Positions 28,795 to 40,091 of a stretch of DNA of 64,000 bases are shown in pieces. Under the pieces are notes generated by a model that was given only the letters and a program-made list of their open reading frames with translations, was not told where the DNA came from and searched no databases. Every line of letters starts with the position of its first letter. Within the stretch, counting starts at the first letter, position 1. Source of the stretch: Bog-756 sp963812885 (GTDB lineage Bacteria; Actinomycetota; Acidimicrobiia; Acidimicrobiales; RAAP-2); contig CAWEWZ010000002.1 in assembly GCA_963812885.1 (NCBI GenBank), positions 558,001 through 622,000 on the forward strand, read 5' to 3'. The position numbers and the translations under genes are program-made.

Positions 28795-30393
28795 ATGCCC
28801 ACCCTCACCACCGACGTCGACCCCGACTCTCCGGCCTTCCGGGCCAACCAACGCGCCCTCGAAGAGGCCATGGAGGGCGTGAACGAGCAGCTGGCGGCGG
28901 CCCGGGCCGGAGGCGGCGAACGCTATGTGCAGCGGCACCGTGACCGGGGCAAGCTCCTGGCCCGTGAGCGGATCGAGCTGCTGCTCGACCGCGACACCGC
29001 CTTCCTCGAGCTCGCCCCCCTGGCGGCGTGGGGCACCGAGTACACGGTCGGGGCGTCGTCGATCGTCGGGATCGGCGTGGTCGAGGGCGTGGAGTGCCTC
29101 ATCTCCGCCCACGACCCCACCGTGCGGGGCGGGGCCATGAACCCCTATTCCTTCCGGAAGGGGGCCCGGGCCTCCGACATCGCCCTCCAGAACCGGCTCC
29201 CCGTCATCAACCTGGTGGAGTCGGGTGGTGCCGACCTGCCGGCGCAGGCCGAGCTGTTCATCCCCGGAGGAAGGGCGTTCCGGGATCTGACCCGGAGCTC
29301 GGCCGCCGCCCTGCCGACGGTGGCCATCGTCTTCGGCAACTCCACCGCCGGGGGTGCCTACGTCCCCGGCATGAGCGACTACATCGTCATGATCGAGCAG
29401 CGGTCCAAGGTCTTCCTGGGCGGCCCGCCCCTGGTCAAGATGGCCACCGGCGAGGAATCGACCGACGAGGAGCTGGGCGGCGCCTCCATGCACGCCCGGG
29501 TGTCCGGTCTGGCCGATTTCCTGGCCGGCGACGAGGTCGACGCCATCCGGCTCGGTCGCCAGATCGTGAGCCGGCTCAACTGGCGCAAGCACGGTCCGGG
29601 TCCGAGCCAGCCCGCCGACGATCCGGTCTACGACCCCGGCGAGCTCCTCGGTATCGCCTCATCCGACCCCAAGGTGCCCTTCGATCCCCGCGAAGTGCTG
29701 GCGCGGGTGGTCGACGGGTCGCGGTTCGACGAGTTCAAACCGCTCTACGGAGCCAGCCTGGTCACCGGGTGGGCATCGATCCACGGCTACCCGATCGGTG
29801 TCCTGGCCAACCACCGCGGGGTGCTGTTCTCCGAGGAGGCCCACAAGGCGACCCAGTTCATCCAGCTGGCCAACCAGATCGACGTCCCGCTCCTCTTCCT
29901 CCAGAACACCACCGGCTACATGGTCGGAAAGGAGTACGAGCAAGGCGGCATCATCAAGCACGGGGCGATGATGATCAACGCGGTCTCCAACTCCTCGGTC
30001 CCCCACCTGACCGTCAACATCGGCGCCTCCTACGGCGCCGGCAACTACGGGATGTGCGGTCGGGCCTACGACCCGCGGTTCCTCTTCGCCTGGCCCAATG
30101 CCCGCTCGGCGGTGATGGGCCCGGCCCAGTTGGCCGGCGTCCTCTCCATCGTGAGCCGGCAGTCGGCCGCGGCCAAGGGCGTCCCCTTCGACGAGGAGGC
30201 GGACGCAACCATGCGCGAGATGGTCGAGGCCCAGATCGAGGCCGAGTCCCTCCCGCTCTTCCTGTCCGGGCGGCTCTACGACGACGGGATCATCGACCCC
30301 CGCGACACCCGCACCGTGCTCGGCATCTGCCTTTCGGTCATCGACAACCAACCCATCTCCGGAACACGCGGCTACGGCGTGTTCCGGATGTGA
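28795..30393 (+). CDS. Acyl-CoA carboxylase carboxyltransferase (beta) subunit, MCC/AtuC-like
   Basis: This 532-residue carboxyltransferase transfers CO2 from carboxybiotin to an acyl- or enoyl-CoA. The crotonase-fold halves are visible, with KLLARERIELLLD, the N-terminal oxyanion region ESGGADLPAQAELF, STAGGAYVPGMSDY, QNTTGYMVGKEYE and SYGAGNYGMCGRAYDP in the C-terminal half. The PAQ...F pattern resembles methylcrotonyl/geranyl-CoA carboxylase beta subunits more than propionyl-CoA ones. It starts the rightward operon and is followed after 11 bases by the biotin subunit. It is divergent from glmU, sharing a ~190-base intergenic region. The substrate is inferred from neighbours. Confidence 0.88.
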   Translation: MPTLTTDVDPDSPAFRANQRALEEAMEGVNEQLAAARAGGGERYVQRHRDRGKLLARERIELLLDRDTAFLELAPLAAWGTEYTVGASSIVGIGVVEGVECLISAHDPTVRGGAMNPYSFRKGARASDIALQNRLPVINLVESGGADLPAQAELFIPGGRAFRDLTRSSAAALPTVAIVFGNSTAGGAYVPGMSDYIVMIEQRSKVFLGGPPLVKMATGEESTDEELGGASMHARVSGLADFLAGDEVDAIRLGRQIVSRLNWRKHGPGPSQPADDPVYDPGELLGIASSDPKVPFDPREVLARVVDGSRFDEFKPLYGASLVTGWASIHGYPIGVLANHRGVLFSEEAHKATQFIQLANQIDVPLLFLQNTTGYMVGKEYEQGGIIKHGAMMINAVSNSSVPHLTVNIGASYGAGNYGMCGRAYDPRFLFAWPNARSAVMGPAQLAGVLSIVSRQSAAAKGVPFDEEADATMREMVEAQIEAESLPLFLSGRLYDDGIIDPRDTRTVLGICLSVIDNQPISGTRGYGVFRM

Positions 30394-30404
30394 GGACGGG
30401 GCCC

Positions 30405-32493
30405 GTGGCCAACGACGGCGTCGCCCTCACCCCCATCCGCACCTTGCTGGTGGCCAATCGCGGCGAGATCGCCCGGCGCATCATGCGGTCGGCGCGAGCC
30501 ATGGGGATCGCCACGGTGGCCGTCTACTCGGATGCCGATGCCGACAGCCCTCATGTGCGGGAGGCCGACCTGGCCGTGCGCCTGCCCGGGGTCTCGCCGT
30601 CCGACACCTATCTGCGCTCGGCGATGATCCTCGACGCCGCCGCGCGCTCGGGTGCCGACGCCATCCACCCCGGGTACGGCTTCCTGTCGGAATCGGGGGA
30701 CTTCGCCCGCGTGGTCACCGGCGCCGGCTTCACCTGGGTGGGTCCGGCGGCGGCGGCGATCGACGCCATGGGCTCGAAGGTCGGGGCCAAGGAGCTCATG
30801 CGGGCCGCCGGCGTCCCGACACTGGCCTCGATCACCATCGAGGACGGCCGCCTGCCCGACGACGCCGACCTCGACGCCCTGGGGTGGCCGCTGCTGGTCA
30901 AGGCCTCGGCGGGGGGAGGCGGGCGCGGGATGCGCACGGTGGGCGGTCCGGTCAGCCTCCGCCAGGCCGTGGCCGACGCCCGGCGCGAGGCCGAGGCGGC
31001 CTTCGGCGACGGCACGGTCTTCCTCGAGCGGTATCTGAAGGACCCCCGGCACATCGAGGTGCAGGTGCTGGCCGACGCCTACGGCGACACGGTGGCCCTG
31101 TTCGAACGGGAGTGCAGTATCCAGCGCCGCCACCAGAAGATCGTCGAGGAAGCACCGTCGCCCATCGTGACCCCGGCCCTGCGGGCCCGGCTGGTCGAAG
31201 CGGCCGTCGCCGCCGCCCGGGCCGTCGACTATGTCAATGCCGGGACCGTCGAGTTCGTCGTCGACCAGAACGGCGACCCCAACTTCCTGGAGATGAACAC
31301 ACGGCTGCAGGTCGAGCACCCGGTGACCGAGGCGGTCACCGGCCTCGACCTGGTGCGCCTCCAACTCCTGATCGCCGGCGGAGCACCCCTGCCCGAGCGA
31401 GGTCCACCACGCGGTGGCTGCCGGACCCAGGGGACATGCCATCGAGGCTCGGATCTACGCCGAGGATCCGGCCCAGCGATGGTTGCCGTCGACCGGGACG
31501 CTCCATCGATTCGAGATCGGCCGCCCGGGGGCGGCCGTCCGTGTGGACAGCGGGTTCGAATCGGGGAGCGTGGTGAGCCCGCACTACGACTCCATGCTGG
31601 CCAAGGTCATCGTCCACGCGCCGAGCCGGGGAGAGGCCGCCTCGGCGCTGTCGGCGGCCCTGGCCGGAGCCCGCATCCACGGCGTGACCACCAACCGCGA
31701 CCTGCTCGTGCGCACCCTTCGTCATCCCGGATTCCTGGCCGGCGACACCGACACCGGCTTCCTCGACCGCCACGGAGTCGAGGTGCTGGCCATCCCCCTG
31801 GCCGATGACGACGCGGTGCGGCGACACGCCATCGCCGCCGCCCTGGCCGGTCAGGCCGACCGCCGCCGGGCGCCTCGGGTGCAACCGACCATTCCCTCCG
31901 GGTACCGGAACAGCCCGTCCGGGCTGCAGCGGACCGTGTACACGATCGGCGAGGCCACGCTCGACGTGGGCTACCGGTTCGACCGGGCCGGCCGGACCCT
32001 CGAGGTGGTGGAGATCGGCGGCACCGCCCTCGACGTCGATGCGGCTGCCACCCCGGGGGAGGTGGTCCTGACCTCGGGGGAGGTCACCCGGCGCTACCTG
32101 GTCGACCAGGTCGGCCCGGTCGCCTACGTGGACGGTCCGGACGGGAGTTCGGCACTCGTCGAGGAGGAGCGGTTCCCTCTGGCCACCGGTGAGGTGGCCG
32201 CAGGGATCGGCGCGGGCCCCGATGCCCGGCGGCGTCGTGCGGGTGGCCGTGTCCGAGGGTGACAGGGTCGAAGCCGGACAACTCCTGGTGGTGCTGGAGG
32301 CGATGAAGATGGAGCACACCGTGCAGGCGGCGACGTCGGGGATCGTCACCGAGGTGGACGTGGCCGAGGGCGACCAGGTGGAGACCGGACGGATCCTGGT
32401 GGTCGTCGACACCGGCGGCGGTGGCGGTGGCGATGGCGGTGGCGATGGCGGCGGAGAAGGAACCGCAGACGCCGGGACCGGCGGAGCGACGAC

Positions 32494-32497
<4 letters not shown>
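30405..32497 (+). CDS. Acyl-CoA carboxylase biotin carboxylase/BCCP (alpha) subunit (frameshifted)
   Basis: This biotin-dependent carboxylase alpha subunit has a biotin carboxylase domain (LLVANRGEIARRIMRSA, HPGYGFLSES, KASAGGGGRGMR, FLEMNTRLQVEHPVTE) followed by a linker domain. It ends with a biotinyl domain carrying EAMKMEH; the biotinylated Lys codon is 32306-32308. Two one-base breaks split it, near 31400 (between PLP and EVHHAV) and near 32205 (before APMPGGVVRV, where an extra A fits). The GTG start at 30405 follows the beta subunit by 11 bases. The stop overlaps the AtuA-like start in GTGA. A Gly/Asp-rich linker precedes the stop. It is the partner of the upstream beta subunit, comparable to MccA/AtuF. 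Confidence 0.87.
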
Positions 32498-34406
<1,909 letters not shown>

Positions 34407-34430
34407 ACACCAGACCCGAGGAGCATCCCC

Positions 34431-35594
34431 ATGGACTTCATCGAATCCGACGAGCAACAGATGCTACGAGAGGCGGTCGCCGCCATCGCCTCCAAGTTCG
34501 GTCACGAGTACTACGTGCAGAAGGCCCACGCCGACGAGCGCACCGAGGAACTGTGGAACGCCGTAGCCGAGCCGGGATTCCTCGGCGTCAACGTTCCCGA
34601 GGAGTACGGCGGTGGGGGTGGCGGGATCGCCGAGCTGGCCATCGTGCAGGAAGAACTGGCCGCCGCCGGCTGTCCCCTCCTGGTCATCGTGGTCTCGCCG
34701 GCCATCTGCGCCACGATCATCGCCAAGTTCGGCACCGAGGCCCAGAAGCAGCGGTGGCTCCCACGGTTCGCCACCGGCGAGCTCAAGATGGCCTTCGCCA
34801 TCACCGAGCCCGACGCCGGGTCCAACTCCCACAACCTGTCCCTCACCGCCACCAGGGACGGTGACGTCTACCGTCTCAACGGCTCGAAGTACTACATCTC
34901 GGGCGTCGACGAGTGCGAGGCCATCCTGGTGGTGACCCGCTCCGGTGTCGATCCCGACACCGGCCGCGGCCAGCTGTCGCTGTTCGTGGTGGACACCGAC
35001 ACGCCGGGACTGGACAAGCAGGTGCTGCCGGTGGAGATCACCGCGCCGGAGAAGCAGTACACCCTGTTCTTCGACAACGTCCAGGTCGGTGCCGATCGAC
35101 TGCTGGGCGCCGAAGGCGAGGGCCTGCGCCAGGTCTTCTTCGGATTGAATCCCGAGCGCATCCTGTCGGCGGCCACGGCCAACGGCATCGGGCGGTACGC
35201 CCTGGACAAGGCGGCCGAGTATGCCAAGGGCCGCGAGGTGTGGGGCACGCCCATCGGGCGTCACCAGGGGATCTCCCATCCTCTGGCCAAGGCCAAGATC
35301 GACGTCGAGCTGGCCCGGCTGATGACCGAGAAGGCGGCGTGGCTGTGCGACCACGCCGGGGACACCCCCGAGGCCGGCGAGGCGGCCAACATGGCCAAGT
35401 TCGCGGCCGCCGACGCCGCCCTGGCCGCGCTGGACCAGGCCATCCAGACCCACGGTGGGAACGGCATGTCGAGTGAGTACGGCCTGGCCGACATGTGGGG
35501 CATGACCCGTCTGCTCCGGATCGCCCCGGTCAGCCGCGAGATGATCCTCAACTTCGTGGCCCAGCACTCGTTGGGGTTGCCCAAGTCGTACTGA
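34431..35594 (+). CDS. Acyl-CoA dehydrogenase (AtuD/isovaleryl-type)
   Basis: This 387-residue FAD-dependent acyl-CoA dehydrogenase introduces a 2,3-double bond into an acyl-CoA. Motifs are VPEEYGG, AITEPDAGSNSH (FAD-binding) and the C-terminal IQTHGGNGMSSEYGL. The usual catalytic Glu near the C-terminus (YEG motif of MCAD-type enzymes) is absent; the equivalent stretch reads RIAPVSRE. A Glu in NPERIL (residue 242) sits where isovaleryl-CoA and long-chain enzymes place their catalytic base, pointing to branched substrates. It is the last gene of the operon with the carboxylase and AtuA-like genes. Confidence 0.9.
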   Translation: MDFIESDEQQMLREAVAAIASKFGHEYYVQKAHADERTEELWNAVAEPGFLGVNVPEEYGGGGGGIAELAIVQEELAAAGCPLLVIVVSPAICATIIAKFGTEAQKQRWLPRFATGELKMAFAITEPDAGSNSHNLSLTATRDGDVYRLNGSKYYISGVDECEAILVVTRSGVDPDTGRGQLSLFVVDTDTPGLDKQVLPVEITAPEKQYTLFFDNVQVGADRLLGAEGEGLRQVFFGLNPERILSAATANGIGRYALDKAAEYAKGREVWGTPIGRHQGISHPLAKAKIDVELARLMTEKAAWLCDHAGDTPEAGEAANMAKFAAADAALAALDQAIQTHGGNGMSSEYGLADMWGMTRLLRIAPVSREMILNFVAQHSLGLPKSY

Positions 35595-35828
35595 GCGCCA
35601 GGCCGCGAGTCCCGCGGTTCTGCGTCCCGTGGTGTAGGTGGAATCACGTCTATAAAAGCCCTGGTGCGGGACTTATCCTGCTTTCAGAGCCATGACATCC
35701 AACCCGCACCCTAGATCCGCGTTCCGCCCTTCACCGGGTAGTGCGACGCCTGCGAACCCGTGGAAGGGGATCGCCGGTCCTGACATCGGAGCTATAGGAA
35801 GCCATGAAAATGGCCGAAGAGTTGACCA
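35595..35828. other. Intergenic leader upstream of the prepilin genes
   Basis: This is 234 bases with base composition more AT-rich than the surroundings. TATAAA at about 35651-35656 could be a -10 element, though no matching -35 is obvious. The end of the region has an AGGA element at about 35796. It probably carries the promoter for the three prepilin-like genes. No gene or confident riboswitch is visible. Confidence 0.35.
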
Positions 35829-38800
35829 GTGAGATCTCTCCTCCGACATCGAACCGCCGCGGCGGAGCGAGCACGCTCGAGACACCTCGACGAGGGGCTC
35901 ACCCTCATCGAGGTCGTCGTGGCGTTCACCGTCCTGATGATCGTGCTCATTCCGATGTCCTACCTGTTCACCTCTTCAGTCATCGCCGCCGGTCAGTCGA
36001 AGAACCAGACGCAGGCACTGTCGATCGCCGAGAAGTGGCTCGAGATCGCCTTCCAACCAGACTCCGCCGGTCAACTGCAACGGCGAGGTCATGGTCGACA
36101 CAGAGCGTTCCGCCGACGGCGCCGGGCGCCCCGGCGACCACGGTGAGCTCACTCTCGAACAACAAGACCCTCGCCACTCAGACGGTCATCAACGTGGCTT
36201 CGACAACCGGTTTGGCCGCTGCGCCCCCCCCCCCAGACCGTTCTGGTGGCGACCACGACCGGCCTCCAGAAGGTGACCTACACCGCCAAGTCCGCGTCCA
36301 CGTTGACCATTGCCACTGGATCCGGAACCGGCACGATGACCACCGGATGCCCTGTTACCCAACCGACGACAACCCAGACGGTCGGAACGCTCGCCTATTC
36401 CATCAAGGCGGAGTACGAGTGGACAACAGTTCAGAACGCCGGCCGTCGGAGCCACCACGATCGCCGCCGCCTCGAACAACCAGACCCTCCCGCAGGGGAC
36501 GATCAACGTGGTCTCGACGACAGACATTCGCGGCAGCCTCCAGTAGCAATCCCCAGAGTGAAGTCGTCGCCACCTCCACCGGCCCGCAGACGGTCATGTA
36601 CACCGGGACCACGTCGACCTCGTTGACCGGAGTGACGGGCGGAACCGGGAAGATGGCCACGGGCGGCGCTGTCTCCCAGGACAACAAGCCAGATCTGTGC
36701 GCCTCCGGGACTCCCCAGCTCCTCAAGTTGCGGATGACGGTGGGGTGGGGTCCGAACTCGGACGTCAACAACGTCCAGGACAGCGTCGTGCTCAACTACC
36801 CGCCCTCGGGGATCCAGACGCTGGGCTTCATCGCCGTACAGATGAGCGGGGACACCACCGCCAATGACAGCCAGGGCGATCCCTGGAGCGAGCGGGTCCA
36901 GGCCCCCCGGTGACCATTGCCGGTCCACAGAACCTGACCATCTACCCGGACAGCTATGGCTGTGCCTTCGCCCAGGTGCTCCCGGGCAGTGTGGGCTACA
37001 CGGTGAGCGTGGCCAACGGGTCGAGCGGGACCCCGGCCGGCACGACGTACGGGAGCCCCTTCGTTCGTGACCAACGGGAGCGGGCGAGGCCGTCACGCGG
37101 CCACGTGCTCAACGCGGTCCCGTCGGAGTCCCAGTCCGGTGTCACCGTGAACATCGGCGCCGTGACCAAGTTGGCGACGAACTATCCCCGGCCTATCCCC
37201 GGCTATGACCAGGGCAGCGTGCTCAACCTCTCGTACCCCACGTCAAGCGCGGTCGAGGACGGCGTGGCCTGTCCCGCATCGGTCAGCATCACCTGCATCG
37301 CCACCGGTGAGAACAAGTGGCCGGCGCCGATCGTCACCTGGGTCGAATCGGGTCGAACTGGTCGTCGGTGGCCTGCCCGCCGTCCGCCACCCGTATCGCC
37401 TCGGTGGCCTGTGCCGGAACGGTGGAGTGCGAAGGGGTCGGGTCAACGGGTCGGCGGCGTGAGCAGCGGGGTGATCATCGACGCCAATCCCGCGACGCCT
37501 TCACTGGCCACTGCGTCCACCGCTTCGGCCCTCACCGGTGTGACGTCGCTGTCGCAGATCGCATGCCCGACGGCGACCAACTGCGTGGCCATCGGTACGA
37601 CCGCCACCGGCGCGGTGGTTCTGTCCGACACCATCACGGGTGCTGGGGTCGATTCATGGACGGCGGCGACCATTCCCGCCAACATCACCGGCCTGACCAG
37701 TCTGGTCTGCCCTCGGCTGGCCACCGGCTGCATGGCCATCGGAACCACCAGCTCTCCCGCTCCGGGACTCCGATCGCCATCTCCGGGGGATTCGGGAGCG
37801 CCGGCGTCGCCGCTCCATGGGGGACCGACACATTCACCGGGTTCACCCTGAGCTCCCTTTCCTCGTTGGCGTGTCCATCGAATACGAACTGCATGGCCAC
37901 CGGGGTGGGAAAGATCGGAGCGGGATCCAGCGGGCCGATCGCCATGGTCGGCATCTCCGCAAGTGGTTTCGGCACATCGACCGTGGCCTTCACGGCCGAT
38001 ACCTACCCGACCGGCACCACCGTCACCAGCCTGAACGGCCTCTCTGCCCGTCGTCGGGAGACTGCCTGTTGACCGGAGTCGGGAACCAAAGGGGCCGGCA
38101 CCGTGCCCCTCGTGATGTACGCGGCGATGACGGCGTGGGCCAAGTTCGCCAACGACACCCTTCCGACCGTCGGGGGCAATCCGGTGACCTCGCTTTCGGC
38201 GATGGCCTGCCCGTCATCGACCGTGTGCGTCCTGATCGGGGCCACCGCCGACACCCGCCGGCCATCCTCTCCGGGGCCATCACGCCACCGACCACCCCGG
38301 ACACATGGACCAGCGCGACGGTCCCTGGCGTCGGTCGGCGCCGCCCTCACCCAGCTGGGCCAGGTGACGTGCTGGTCGGCAGCCTCCTGCGCCATTACCG
38401 CGGTGGGCACCAACGCCAGCAGCCAGCCCGCAGCCTTCCTGTTGGCCAGCAGCGGCGGGACGACCACCTGGACCTCGGTCGGGATGCCGACCGCCAACCC
38501 GGCGCTCTACCTCAGCAACATCGACTGCACCACCTCGGGCTCCCCCATCTACTGCTGCTGCCGTGGGGGCCGGGCCCACCGGAGCCGTCGAGCTGACCTC
38601 GAGCAACGGACTCAGCGGGTCCTGGTCGGACCAGACGCCGTCGGGTCTGAGCGGGAACGTGGCCAACGGGATTCCGGTGGAGATCAACAACACGAGCCTG
38701 CTCCCCAGCGCCTACGCCAACGTCGTGACCGCAGGAGCCTCGACCAATATCACCAACTTCCCGACCTGTATCCCTTCAACGGCGGGTACGGGCTGTTCGC

Positions 38801-39187
38801 CGGCGACTGCTCCACCGAACTCGGAGCGGGGAGTTTCAACGTCAGCCAGGCGGTAACCGTCCCTGGCGCCACATCGAACACCACCGTGCCCTTGGGACTC
38901 CTCACCGTGCTGGCCCTCCATGCCTCGGGGGCCTCCATCGGGCTGCCCTACTCGGGGGCGACCTTCTCGGTCACCGCCACCTCGCTTCTCCGTGCGGCGC
39001 AGACTCGTACACGCTGCAGACGGCAGGCCCTGACGGGCTCAGCCGGACCGAGATCCCCTACGGTACCTACACGCTGTCGGTCAGGGGGACCACGGTGACC
39101 GAGGCCGATCACCGTCGGCGGCAGCACGTCGTCGCCAGCGGTACGACCTACCTGTTCCCGACCCCGGTACCGGTGAGCGTGACGTGA
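35829..39187 (+). CDS. Giant prepilin-like surface protein with two repeat classes (multiply frameshifted)
   Basis: The N-terminus (GTG 35829) is a type IV prepilin leader: a basic segment, then EG followed by LTLIEVVVAF and a hydrophobic helix through MSYLFTSSVIAAG, with prepilin-peptidase cleavage expected before LTLIE. After KWLEI the coding signal hops between all three frames at ten or more points, but the pieces are consistent. There are two copies of a ~75-residue Thr/Ser-rich repeat (36144-36682), a middle domain (LLKLRMTVGWG to VVLNYPPSG), and nine Cys-pair repeats (37264-38562). A C-terminal tail (TLQTAGPDGLSRTE, GTYTLSVRGT, SGTTYLFPTPVPVSV) ends at TGA 39185-39187. If intact it would be about 1,120 residues. 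It could be degraded in reality, but the same indel type occurs in essential genes here. Confidence 0.65.
36144..36682 (+). repeat. Two-copy Thr/Ser-rich protein repeat inside the giant prepilin
   Basis: Copy 1 (about 36144-36360) reads NNKTLATQTVINVASTTG, then QTVLVATTTG, TYTAKSASTLTIATGSG and TMTTG. Copy 2 (about 36462-36682) reads NNQTLPQGTINVVSTT, SEVVATSTGPQTVMYTGTTS and GKMATGGAVSQ. They align at the protein level despite frame breaks and are diverged at the DNA level. The pattern looks like beta-rich stalk or tail modules. Confidence 0.6.
37264..38562 (+). repeat. Nine Cys-pair repeats (ACPSxTxCxAxG type) in the giant prepilin
   Basis: Repeat cores start near 37264, 37403, 37558, 37700, 37866, 38039, 38202, 38362 and 38520, spaced 139-173 bases (about 46-58 codons). 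Examples are IACPTATNCVAIG, LVCPRLATGCMAIG, LACPSNTNCMATG and MACPSSTVCVLIG. Each has two Cys 6-8 residues apart followed by a small-residue turn. The periodicity suggests blades of a beta-propeller-like or solenoid fold with an internal disulfide per unit; that fold is inference. Confidence 0.65.
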
Positions 39188-39199
39188 TCGAGACGCCGG

Positions 39200-40087
39200 A
39201 TGACCGACGCCGCTGAGACGGGTGACGAGGGGCTGACCCTGGTGGAGCTCCTGGTGGCGTTCGCCACATTGCCGTCCTGTTCGCCCTGGTGGCCACGGCC
39301 CTCTCGACCTATCTGACCGTCGGGACCACCGTGATCTCCTCCTACAGCGCCACCCAACAACTCCTTCCCAGCTCGATCATCATTCAGCGCTTGATCCGTA
39401 GCGAAGTGGAACCGGCACCGACCCCCACCGCCACCAGCATTCCCGTACCGCCCATTCGTACTCGGGACCGTCGGCACCTACTCGACGACCTTCTACGCCA
39501 ACACCGGCGGCTACAACGCCACCGCGGGACCCTACGGGCCGGCAAAGATCGTGATGTCCTCGACCACCCCCGCCAAGTGCACGGGCTGCTCGTTCTACAC
39601 CTCACAGTTCACCGTGGTCCAATACCCGGCGTGCCCCTTCCCGGTGGGCTCGGCGGTTGGATGCACCGGCACCACCCAGACGTGTCCGTTGTCGGTGATC
39701 TCGGCCAATGCGTGCCACTGGTCGACCGTCGGCAAGGAACTGGTCACCGTCAACAGCGTGGTCAACGGCCAGACCAATCTCCAGAATGCTTCGACACCGA
39801 TCTTCACCTACAACACCCTGGACCCGTACTCCACCACCTACCTCGCCAACGCCGGCGGCACCCCGAGCCCGACGACCGGGTTGCTACCCAACTTCGGAAC
39901 GGGGACCTGTGCCGCGCCCACGCTGACCGGCGGTCAACCGAGCAGCTCCAATTGCCTGGCCGATACCATCCAGAGCGTCGCGGTGGACCTTCAGGTGCAT
40001 GTGCAGGGAGCGCCGATTCAGGAGAACTCGTTCATCGTCTACCGCCTCTCGTCAGCCTCCTATCTCTACAGTCGCCTGGTCGGGTAG
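39200..40087 (+). CDS. Second prepilin-like protein (frameshifted)
   Basis: This protein of about 295 residues starts ATG 39200 with a short leader TDAAETGDEG, then LTLVELLVAF, the prepilin cleavage and methylation motif, and a hydrophobic helix that continues in another frame as IAVLFALVATALSTYL. One-base breaks lie near 39270 and near 39450. The remainder (GTYSTTFYANTGGYNATAG, CSFYTSQFTVVQYPAC, DTIQSVAVDLQVHVQG) is a Cys-containing exported domain ending at TAG 40085-40087. It starts 12 bases after the giant prepilin stop and ends 4 bases before the next gene, so the three form an operon. It is probably a minor pseudopilin. Confidence 0.75.
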
Positions 40088-40091
40088 CCAC

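Noticed and set aside
35595..35828. A c-di-GMP (GEMM) riboswitch upstream of the prepilin genes
   Set aside because: I looked for the conserved GEMM core and did not find it; only an AT-rich stretch with a TATAAA is seen.
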